This document shows, piece by piece, positions 57,476-64,000 of a stretch of 64,000 nucleotides of DNA. This stretch comes from Candidatus Chryseobacterium colombiense. GTDB taxonomy: Bacteria; Bacteroidota; Bacteroidia; Flavobacteriales; Weeksellaceae. Every line of letters starts with the position of its first letter. Position 1 is the first letter of the stretch. The position numbers and the translations under genes were made by a program. The notes under the pieces are model-generated. The model saw only the letters and a list, made by a program, of their open reading frames with translations, had not been told where the DNA came from and ran no database searches. The DNA lies in the NCBI GenBank assembly GCA_029203185.1, contig CP119310.1, positions 1,240,001-1,304,000 on the forward strand, written 5' to 3'.

Positions 57476-60331
57476 TTAATCTGTTAAAATATTTTCTTTT
57501 GGCATTGTAAACTGTTTATTTTCATCGCCCAAATCCGGCAAACCGAAGTAAAAATATAAGGTTCTTTTAAATGTTCCGTTCAGATGATTCGGTTCGCTTT
57601 CTAATCCTAAAGATTCAGTTTTATCGTTAATGTTAAACGCCAAAACAGTTCCCAACGGTGGAATTGAGTCGAGGAAGGAAATATTTCCGCTTGGTAATTT
57701 TGGATAACCTTCTGCTCCATAAATTCCGTAAAAATCAAAAAGTCTGACGAACATTTTTTCTTCCTTGGTTCCGACTGTTATTTTTCCTTCCGCAGTATCG
57801 AGTTGCAACCACGAAACATCATCAAAATAACCTTTAAATTCAGGATAAATCCAAGGTGATTGTCCGGTTCTTGTTGAATTTTTTAAGTTCTGCCAAACAT
57901 TATAAGCCTGTCCCTGCAAACGGTTTTTCCAAACGTGATAAGGTCCTTTTCCGAGCCATTTTGCATTGATAACATAATTTTCCGGATAGTCGAAACTTAC
58001 GCCCGAAAATTGATAGTCTCCAGATAAAGAATATTCATAATTTAATTCTAAAATTCCATTGGGATTGAGTTTCCAAAGAATTTTATTTCCGTTTTTATAA
58101 GTGACTTCAATTAATTGATTTTGCCCTTCCACAAAAGATTTGATGGAAGACAATTCCATTTTTCCGTTTACGAAAACAGGACCGTTTTTGAAGGTCATTT
58201 TTTTGCCTTTCTTATCGAGAATAACAGATTTTAATAATCCGTCTTTCTTTCCGATTGAAAATTCTTTTTCGTCTGATTTTAAGATAAATAATGAATCATT
58301 TTCGGCTACAGAAATAGGAAATTCTTTAGCTAAAGTTTTAGAAAACTGTTTTGAAATTTCATCATTAGATTTCAATTTCCAAGTCCAGGTGTAAATTTCT
58401 TTTCCGAAAGAATCGGTTGCTGTTAATAACAAGCCTTCATTTTCTTTCCAGTTTGCAGGAAGATTTAAATTAATATTTCCTTTTTCTGTCGGTTGAATAT
58501 TTGGTGATTGTACTTTTCCTGATTTTATCACATCAAAACCGGATTCCGAAGAAAATGGTGTTTTAAATTCAACTAATTTCCATTCAAACTGACATTCATT
58601 TAAATTCGTAAAATGATAACGGTTTTCGACAGGAATCATTCCATTAAAATCATTCGGAAACGTTTTCAAATCAATTTTTACCGGACTGTAAATTTCACGG
58701 ATAGCGTAAAAACTTCCTTCTTTTTCACGATGGGGTCCCAAAACTCCGTCGGGTGCGTTGATTGCATTAACATCGATTTGATTATTGAAATCCGTTCTTA
58801 CCAAACCTTCATCCACAAACGCCCACAAAAAACCGCCCGCTCCTTTTTTGGAATTCCAGTGCAATTCCCAATAATCTGCTAAAGAAGTCCCTCCACCACC
58901 ATCGTCCTGAGCGTGGAGAAATTCGGTCGGCATATAAATATTTTCACCTTCAAGGATATTTTTTGTGCTGTAATAATCTTCGTAATGATTGCAATCGATT
59001 CCGTTGAAAGCGTTTCCCGGCTTGTGATGCGCGTGAATGACAGGACGATTAGATAGGTCGTATTTTGCAAACTCATTATCCAAATCAAAATTATGTCCGC
59101 CTTCATTTCCGTTGCTCCAGAAAATAATCGATGGATGATTGGCATCTCTCACAACCATTTCTTTCACAAGCTTTTTCCCGACTTCCGTGCTGTATTTTTT
59201 TTGCCAACCCGCCAATTCATCCAAAACGTATAAACCGAGCGAATCGCAAATTTTTAAAAACGATTTATTCGGCGGATAATGAGAACAGCGAACGGCATTC
59301 ATATTCATTTCTTTGATGAACTGAACGTCCATTAAATCGATATTTTCCGTAACTGCTCTACCCGTTTCCGGCCACCAAACGTGACGGTTGATGCCTTTCA
59401 TTTTCACCTTGGTTCCGTTGATGAAAATTCCGTCGCCTTTTCGGATTTCTATGGTTCTGAAACCGAATTTTTCTTCGGTTTGACTGATTGTTTTTTTGTT
59501 TTTATTTAAAGTGAATTTTGCTTTGTACAAATTCGGTGTTTCAGCCGTCCAAAGTTTCGGATTTTTAATGGAAAACTGAACCTGTTTTAAAGTATCGCCT
59601 TTTTGGATTTGAACCTGAGATTCTCCGACCAGATTATTTTTAACATCAAAAATTTCAACTTTCAAATTATTTGTGGAATTAATTCCTTTCAAGCTAATAT
59701 TCGAACGGAAAGTTCCGTCTGCTTTAGCATCAATTACCGTTGATGAAATATGTTCTTTCGAAGTTGCTTCCAAATAAACAGGTCGGAAAATTCCACCTAA
59801 AATCCAATAATCAGCTAAGCGTTCCGCATTGTTGACCGATTTATCAGCCGACATTTTGGAAACTTTGACTTCTAAAATATTTTCTTTTCCGAACTGTATT
59901 TTATCTGAAATATCATATTTAAATTCATAAAAAGCACCTTGGTGAGTTGCTCCGGCTGATTTTCCATTGATTTTCACTTCGGTATCGGTCATCGAACCTT
60001 CGAAAACAATGTTAATGATTTTGCCTTTCCAGGAATTTGGGACTGAGAATTTGTGCTTGTAAAGACCTATTTCATCATTAAATTTGAAATTTTTGCCGTA
60101 CGTCACATAATCCCGACCATAATTGTACGAGCCAAATCCTTGCTGTTCCCATTGTGAAGGAACCTGAATTTTATTCCAGCTTCCTGATTTTCGTCCCCCG
60201 CTTATCCAAAAATCCCATTCTTTTGTGTGCTCAGCATCTTTCCCAGTTAAGAATTGAATTTCTTTAGACTGAGAAAACAAGAGTTGTGAATAAACACATA
60301 ATAAAGCAAATATTTTGGAAGAAAAACTCAT
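57476..60331 (-). CDS. secreted GH2 beta-galactosidase-type enzyme
   Basis: 951 residues with a signal peptide (KIFALLCVYSQLLFSQS). GH2 domain order: sugar-binding jelly roll (WNKIQVPSQWEQQGFGSYNY, VNGKSAGATHQGAFYEFKYD), immunoglobulin-like domain, TIM barrel with KGINRHVWWPETGRAVTENI, acid/base Glu in IFWSNGNEGGHN (~411) and nucleophile Glu in YMPTEFLHAQ (~470), then a C-terminal Bgal-small-chain-like region (WLGKGPYHVWKNRLQG). Likely trims beta-galactan side chains of RG-I; a beta-glucuronidase or other GH2 role is possible. It overlaps the GH28 stop by one base. Confidence 0.92.
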   Translation of the reverse strand: MSFSSKIFALLCVYSQLLFSQSKEIQFLTGKDAEHTKEWDFWISGGRKSGSWNKIQVPSQWEQQGFGSYNYGRDYVTYGKNFKFNDEIGLYKHKFSVPNSWKGKIINIVFEGSMTDTEVKINGKSAGATHQGAFYEFKYDISDKIQFGKENILEVKVSKMSADKSVNNAERLADYWILGGIFRPVYLEATSKEHISSTVIDAKADGTFRSNISLKGINSTNNLKVEIFDVKNNLVGESQVQIQKGDTLKQVQFSIKNPKLWTAETPNLYKAKFTLNKNKKTISQTEEKFGFRTIEIRKGDGIFINGTKVKMKGINRHVWWPETGRAVTENIDLMDVQFIKEMNMNAVRCSHYPPNKSFLKICDSLGLYVLDELAGWQKKYSTEVGKKLVKEMVVRDANHPSIIFWSNGNEGGHNFDLDNEFAKYDLSNRPVIHAHHKPGNAFNGIDCNHYEDYYSTKNILEGENIYMPTEFLHAQDDGGGGTSLADYWELHWNSKKGAGGFLWAFVDEGLVRTDFNNQIDVNAINAPDGVLGPHREKEGSFYAIREIYSPVKIDLKTFPNDFNGMIPVENRYHFTNLNECQFEWKLVEFKTPFSSESGFDVIKSGKVQSPNIQPTEKGNINLNLPANWKENEGLLLTATDSFGKEIYTWTWKLKSNDEISKQFSKTLAKEFPISVAENDSLFILKSDEKEFSIGKKDGLLKSVILDKKGKKMTFKNGPVFVNGKMELSSIKSFVEGQNQLIEVTYKNGNKILWKLNPNGILELNYEYSLSGDYQFSGVSFDYPENYVINAKWLGKGPYHVWKNRLQGQAYNVWQNLKNSTRTGQSPWIYPEFKGYFDDVSWLQLDTAEGKITVGTKEEKMFVRLFDFYGIYGAEGYPKLPSGNISFLDSIPPLGTVLAFNINDKTESLGLESEPNHLNGTFKRTLYFYFGLPDLGDENKQFTMPKENILTD

Positions 60332-61710
60332 TATTTTGCGGCAATATCGGAATCGTCTTTTTTATCGTAAGATTTCGTAAGAGAAGCTAGTTTCGTTACC
60401 CTAACTTTAGTTTGCTTTAAATTCTGAATAGCGTTTAAATTTTGCTCCTCAGACTTCAATGCTTTGATTTTCAAATTTTCAAACTTAAAATCTTTCAGCT
60501 CATACAAGTCTGATTTTTCAATATCAAAAGCGGTTTCACAACTGATATCAATATTTTTTAGTGTAATATTATTGGCTAATCTCATTTTAGGTTTTTCTTC
60601 CCCTTTCAGATCAAAAAACTGGTTCCAGCCTTTTACATATAAGAACGTTTTTACGTTTCCTTTGATGTTGTCGAGCATAATGTATTCGTAATGTTGGGGC
60701 GTATCGGGACGCATTTTCAAATGCAGTAATCTTGAAGCATCTTTCACCGTAGAATTTCTGAAAATGATATTGTAATTATGAATAGATTCGCTTCCGCAAG
60801 TCAATGCAGAATGGCAGAATCCGAAAGTATTGTCTTCGATGATGATGTTCCTGTTTTCTCCGTTATTTGGGTCAACGTCTGCTTTTGGACCTTTTCCTCC
60901 TTTTAAAGCAATTGCGTCATCATTTACTGACATGTAACAGTTCTTCACCAGAAAATTTGAACAGGCATCAATATCAATAGCGTCCGTACTTGGCGCCTTT
61001 ACTGGAGCTTTCGGAGCAAGAATCGTTAAGTTTAATAATTTTACGAATTGGGATTTATAATAATGTGTGCTCCAGAAGGGTGAATTTTTAAGGGTAATTC
61101 CTTCAATCTGAATATTTTTTGAATTGGAAACATAGATAATTCTAGGTCTCATTTCGTCCATATTGGTACATTTAGGATTCCATTCGCGTCTTTTCCAGAA
61201 TGATTTCCAATATCTCAAGCCATTTCCGTCAAGTGTTCCTTTTCCGGAAATTGTGAAACCATCCAATCCATCTGCGTTAATTAAAGCGGGAAAATATTTC
61301 ACGGTTTGACCTTCTATTCTTGTGGTGACTACAGGAAAATCATTAATATCATCGCTTCCTTTTAATTTTGCTCCGTTTTCTAAATGCAAATGAGTTCCTT
61401 GTTTAAAGAAAATTGAACTGATTAAAAAAGTTCCTGTCGGAACGATAATAACGCCTCCTCCATTTTTAGCTGCCAAGTCAACAACAGCTTGAAATTGTTT
61501 GGTCTGAAGAATTGTACTGTCATTCTTGATGCCATTTTCTGTGATAACATATTTTTTTCCTAATGTATTAATATCTGTTGGTTTGTTTTCTTTAAACCAT
61601 TTCGGAATGGCAGTTCCGTCCGGGAATTTGTCCTGACTTTTTACGTTTATTGAAAAAAGAAAAAGTATTAAAAAAGAGAATGTGAAGTTATATATATTGT
61701 GAAATTTCAT
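60331..61710 (-). CDS. GH28-like secreted hydrolase with divergent active-site motifs
   Basis: 459 residues, signal peptide ending FSINVKSQ. Beta-helix with a pectinase-like frame: AKNGGGVIIVPTGTFLISSI, GFTISGKGTLDGNGLRYW, ITLKNSPFWSTHYYKSQFVK. The canonical NTDGID reads STDAIDIDAC, the DD motif is NDDAIALKGG (both Asp kept), the usual GHG reads CHSALTCGSE, and the RIK motif is HLKMR. The main acids are present, so activity is likely, but on a different end structure than the GH28 at 21842, possibly the rhamnose-GalA linkage. First gene of the minus-strand operon, with a GCAGGATGC box 77 bp upstream. Confidence 0.88.
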   Translation of the reverse strand: MKFHNIYNFTFSFLILFLFSINVKSQDKFPDGTAIPKWFKENKPTDINTLGKKYVITENGIKNDSTILQTKQFQAVVDLAAKNGGGVIIVPTGTFLISSIFFKQGTHLHLENGAKLKGSDDINDFPVVTTRIEGQTVKYFPALINADGLDGFTISGKGTLDGNGLRYWKSFWKRREWNPKCTNMDEMRPRIIYVSNSKNIQIEGITLKNSPFWSTHYYKSQFVKLLNLTILAPKAPVKAPSTDAIDIDACSNFLVKNCYMSVNDDAIALKGGKGPKADVDPNNGENRNIIIEDNTFGFCHSALTCGSESIHNYNIIFRNSTVKDASRLLHLKMRPDTPQHYEYIMLDNIKGNVKTFLYVKGWNQFFDLKGEEKPKMRLANNITLKNIDISCETAFDIEKSDLYELKDFKFENLKIKALKSEEQNLNAIQNLKQTKVRVTKLASLTKSYDKKDDSDIAAK

Positions 61711-61786
61711 AATTTTTAAGTAAATCTTGAATTTATTTTAATTAAACCAATTAACAAAATAAAAGTATACATTTTACCTATTCATG

Positions 61787-61795
61787 GCATCCTGC
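61787..61795 (-). promoter_or_regulatory. GCAGGATGC motif upstream of the minus-strand GH28 operon
   Basis: Minus strand GCAGGATGC, identical to the distal susC box, 77 bp before the ATG at 61710, almost the same distance as for the other GH28 gene. Confidence 0.5.
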
Positions 61796-61934
61796 TCTTT
61801 CATGCTGATCAAGTACGCCCTGAAATACCTATCCTTATAAAAGAATAAATCATTATTACGTCCGGTCTATTTGGCATTTACATGCATAAATTTATTTTTT
61901 TTGAAAATTAAACACAATAAAGTGAAATATTTAT

Positions 61935-61942
61935 TATATTCG
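61935..61942 (+). promoter_or_regulatory. candidate -7 element (TATATTCG)
   Basis: TATATTCG, a one-base variant of TAnnTTTG, 33 nt before the lipoprotein ATG at 61976. Confidence 0.4.
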
Positions 61943-61975
61943 CAACACTAAATACATTTTTAAATATTAATCATT

Positions 61976-62356
61976 ATGAAAAAAATCTTTTTATCGGCAA
62001 TCTTTGCCAGCATTTTCTGTGCAGTTGTTTCATGTTCAACAGAAAGAACCACTTTAGCATCTGTTGAGGATATGAAATCAACAGAAATGTCCACTTTTGA
62101 CAAAGCGCTGAAAGACATCATGAAACCTGAAAATCTTTCAACACCGGAGGAAAAAGCTCGATTGGGTGCACAATTGAACGACAGAGCACTGAATATTCTT
62201 TTTAATGCCTCATTAAAACTAACAGGAAAAAACGGCAATAACAGCCTCAGTGAAAACAGCAACAGAATAGAAAAAGAAAAAGTAATTGTACAGGCTACTG
62301 AGCTTTATTTTTCTAAACTGAATACAATAAAAGCTAAACAAAAAGCAGAGAACTAA
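61976..62356 (+). CDS. small predicted lipoprotein
   Basis: 126 residues. MKKIFLSAIFASIFCAVVSC is a lipoprotein signal with Cys20. The mature part is helical and charged (MSTFDKALKDIMKPENLSTP, EEKARLGAQLNDRALNILFN, KVIVQATELYFSKLNTIKAK). No known family. It is followed 13 bp later by the first of two related secreted proteins, so the three may form an operon. Confidence 0.65.
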   Translation: MKKIFLSAIFASIFCAVVSCSTERTTLASVEDMKSTEMSTFDKALKDIMKPENLSTPEEKARLGAQLNDRALNILFNASLKLTGKNGNNSLSENSNRIEKEKVIVQATELYFSKLNTIKAKQKAEN

Positions 62357-62369
62357 AAAATTTTAAGTC

Positions 62370-62885
62370 ATGAAAAAAATAATTCTCTCCCTTTTTGTTC
62401 TGAGCACATTGCAGATATATGCTCAAAAAACAATTAATATATTTAATTATACCGGCTATAATTTAATCAATTCTTTAGTTGCTTCAGATCAGGCTAATAA
62501 TTGTTATCCTTCAGTCAGTGGAACTAATTACCCAATTCCGGTTCCTCCTTTAGGCGCAGTAAGCTATACGGGTTATTACAATAGCCAACTCCAAAATCCA
62601 CCCATAAATAGCTGGGATGTAGTACTTGCTCCTAATAATGGCAGCGTACAGCCCAGTACCTCTCCTGTTCTTATCGCATTGGGAGCCAGTACGGACTGGA
62701 TGATGAATAAATTTTATGTATATGACCCAAATGGAGCTCCGCTCTATTACAGTGGCGCTTCTATAGGAACAATCAGCTGTGGTACTCCTTTGGTAAGTAC
62801 CTTAATACCAACTTCTACAACACCTTATCCTTTTGAGGCATTTTGGTTTGTTGCAGGTGGTCAAACGTATTTTGTACTCCAATAA
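62370..62885 (+). CDS. small secreted protein, paralogue 1
   Basis: 171 residues with a signal peptide (MKKIILSLFVLSTLQIYAQK). The mature protein starts TINIFNYTGYNLINSLV and contains ANNCYPSVSG and a late SCGTPL; it ends with PFEAFWFVAGGQTYFVLQ. Rich in Asn, Ser, Thr, Pro and Tyr, predicted beta. It shares its frame (INIFNYTGYxL, NCxPSV, xxAxWFxxxxxxTYxxxx) with the gene at 62982. No known family or catalytic motif; the small size and cysteine pair fit an extracellular beta-sandwich. Function unknown. Confidence 0.7.
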   Translation: MKKIILSLFVLSTLQIYAQKTINIFNYTGYNLINSLVASDQANNCYPSVSGTNYPIPVPPLGAVSYTGYYNSQLQNPPINSWDVVLAPNNGSVQPSTSPVLIALGASTDWMMNKFYVYDPNGAPLYYSGASIGTISCGTPLVSTLIPTSTTPYPFEAFWFVAGGQTYFVLQ

Positions 62886-62887
62886 TT

Positions 62888-62970
62888 AGTTCTTTATACC
62901 AACTCTTACAACAATATCCTTTTTTAGGCATTTTAGTCTGTACGATTGGTCAAATATTATTCTATAATCC
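62888..62970 (+). pseudogene. decayed duplicate of the 3' end of paralogue 1
   Basis: TATACCAACTCTTACAACAA ... GGCATTTTAGTCTGTACG ... GGTCAAATATTATTCTAT lines up with 62803-62882 of the preceding gene (ATACCAACTTCTACAACACC ... GGCATTTTGGTTTGTTGC ... GGTCAAACGTATTTTGTAC) at roughly three-quarters identity, with frame breaks. Confidence 0.65.
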
Positions 62971-62981
62971 ACCTAAAAACT

Positions 62982-63494
62982 ATGAAAAAAATTTTAATTA
63001 TATCATCTATACTTCTGTCTTCAGTGTCATTTGCACAAGGAAGCTTAAATATTTTTAACTATTCGAGTTATGATCTTGCTATGCGTGTTGAAGCAGGCAA
63101 TACCACCAATTGTCTACCTTCTGTAATAACCAGCATGAATTTTCCTGCCTCTACACAGGATGTAATCAATAATTTCAATGATTCACTTCCTTATGCTGCA
63201 GGCTGGTCTGTGAGGTTATCCACAACAGGCAGCCCAACGAATGTAACAGTTCCTTCAGGTCTGCTAACGACCGTATCATCCCTTACTCGCTGGCAATTTT
63301 GTTGGTATCAGACTATGGACCCCGTTACGGGTAATACAGTCTATGACACAGTAGACTTTAATATGGGGGATACTTCAGCATTCCCGAATTGCGGATGGAG
63401 CAGCTCGACTGATATTGTAGGAACTGTTACCAAAGCAATTTGGTTTTATATTCCTTCGTCAAATGCAACTTATTTAATTATTAACCCTGCTTAA
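62982..63494 (+). CDS. small secreted protein, paralogue 2
   Basis: 170 residues from the ATG at 62982, where the signal peptide MKKILIISSILLSSVSFAQG starts; the frame is open to 62946. Mature part: SLNIFNYSSYDLAMRVEAGN, TTNCLPSVITS, FPNCGWSSSTD, ending KAIWFYIPSSNATYLIINPA. Related to paralogue 1 in the first 20 mature residues, the NCxPSV site and the end, but much changed between. Function unknown. Confidence 0.7.
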   Translation: MKKILIISSILLSSVSFAQGSLNIFNYSSYDLAMRVEAGNTTNCLPSVITSMNFPASTQDVINNFNDSLPYAAGWSVRLSTTGSPTNVTVPSGLLTTVSSLTRWQFCWYQTMDPVTGNTVYDTVDFNMGDTSAFPNCGWSSSTDIVGTVTKAIWFYIPSSNATYLIINPA

Positions 63495-64000
63495 ATTTTG
63501 AAAAAAATTGTTTAAAAATACTCGCAAATTCTTTCAATAATTAAGTATATACATTAATTGAATTTAAATCCCTGAACTTTTTTGGTTTGGGGATTTGTAT
63601 TATAAACTTAAGGGATAAAAAGAAACCTCAACAGGATTCGAACCTTTTACAAACTATTCGCCTATAGTTCACCCTCTTCTAAACTAAGCCCTTAATACTG
63701 GAAGGTACTTTTTATTTAGTCACAATTTATGCCTAAGAATATTTATCTGTTTTCAAACAGTTAAAATCAGTTTCAATAACATTAATAAATTTCACAACAA
63801 CAGGATATATACATTTGTTTATTTTATTGAATATTTCTTATTTATTTTTTTCATATATTTAATTTTTAATCACATATCTTAAATATATTTATCAATTCTA
63901 TATTTTAACATTTAAATAAAATAGCCTATGAAACAACATCTCTACACAATTACAAATTCTTTTTTCTTTAACTCAACCTAAAAATCTACAGCAGAAAATA
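63495..64000. other. AT-rich right end of the window
   Basis: ~500 bp with no supported gene. A short frame from 63928 (MKQHLYTITNSFFFNST, then stop) starts like a signal peptide but ends after 17 codons. The only structured part is the tRNA-like stretch at 63622-63691. Confidence 0.5.
63622..63691 (-). other. tRNA-like sequence, probably a decayed remnant
   Basis: The minus strand carries AGGTTCGAATCCTGTTGAGG, a T-arm-like GGTTCGAATCC, preceded by a perfect 6-bp hairpin AACTAT-AGGCGA-ATAGTT where the anticodon arm would be and a poor D-arm (AGTTTAGAAGAGGGTGAAC). The 5' end GGGCTTA does not pair with the 3' end, and the anticodon loop is a base short, so it is not a working tRNA by eye. Confidence 0.3.

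Noticed and set aside
58987..59000. TTGCAATCGATTCC inside the GH2 gene, like the proposed operator
   Set aside because: It encodes GIDCN in a conserved stretch of the enzyme, far from any start, so chance is more likely.

Overview
The window comes from a low-GC member of the Bacteroidota, class Flavobacteriia, and looks most like Chryseobacterium or a close relative in the Weeksellaceae. The pointers are: T9SS C-terminal sorting domains, a SusC/SusD pair, TAnnTTTG-type -7 promoter elements, a histone H1-like small protein, DUF6443/RHS-type genes, and a dispersed palindromic repeat (GTCATTCTGACGAAGGAAGAATCT-like) in many intergenic gaps. This is judged by reading; no database search was possible.

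Layout. (1) 1-5500, minus strand: a compact surface-protein operon of a T9SS-secreted propeller-like protein, a large RHS-partner protein, and the N-terminus of a DUF6443/RHS protein that runs off the left edge. (2) 5700-11600: a small HTH protein, an unknown lipoprotein, a YceI-family lipoprotein, an 800-residue protein with a TonB-plug-like C-terminus, a decayed IS1 element, and a truncated second copy of the propeller gene with its duplicated promoter. (3) 11700-13840: the housekeeping gene tex. (4) 14000-20430: a complete curli (type VIII secretion) cluster: curlin, a CsgB-like minor curlin, CsgE with a CsgH-like N-terminus, CsgF, CsgG with an added C-terminal beta-barrel, a propeller lipoprotein, and a convergent LuxR-type regulator with a degenerate receiver (CsgD-like logic). 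(5) 20800-21630: histone H1-like protein and a VOC protein. (6) 21840-61710: a very large locus for pectin rhamnogalacturonan-I. Plus-strand arm: a GH28, a DUF4450-like giant protein and an (alpha/alpha)6 glycosidase-like protein. A mobile islet follows (broken IS1595 transposase, UDG-fold protein, small ORFs). Next come a GntR-LacI-type regulator and an NTF2-like secreted protein. Minus-strand arm: GH28, GH2, CE12, GH106, a GATase-like protein, PL11, CE12, GH105, RhaT, SusC, SusD, RhaEW, RhaI, RhaB and an LldD-like flavoenzyme. (7) 61970-63500: a lipoprotein and two paralogous small secreted proteins with a decayed copy between them.

How the pectin locus works together (inference from known families). 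SusCD imports RG-I oligosaccharides. CE12 esterases deacetylate, PL11 cleaves the backbone, GH105 removes the unsaturated uronate, GH106 releases L-rhamnose, GH28 enzymes release galacturonate, and GH2 trims galactose side chains. RhaT takes up rhamnose. RhaI, RhaB and RhaEW convert it to DHAP plus L-lactate, and the LldD-like enzyme would oxidise L-lactate to pyruvate. Genes for galacturonate catabolism are not in the window.

Two candidate regulatory motifs link these units: an AATCGATT-centred palindrome (GCAATCGATTGC), probably bound by the GntR-LacI regulator, and TGCAGGAT(A/G) about 45-85 bp upstream of four transcription units. No CRISPR array, rRNA or convincing intact tRNA was seen.
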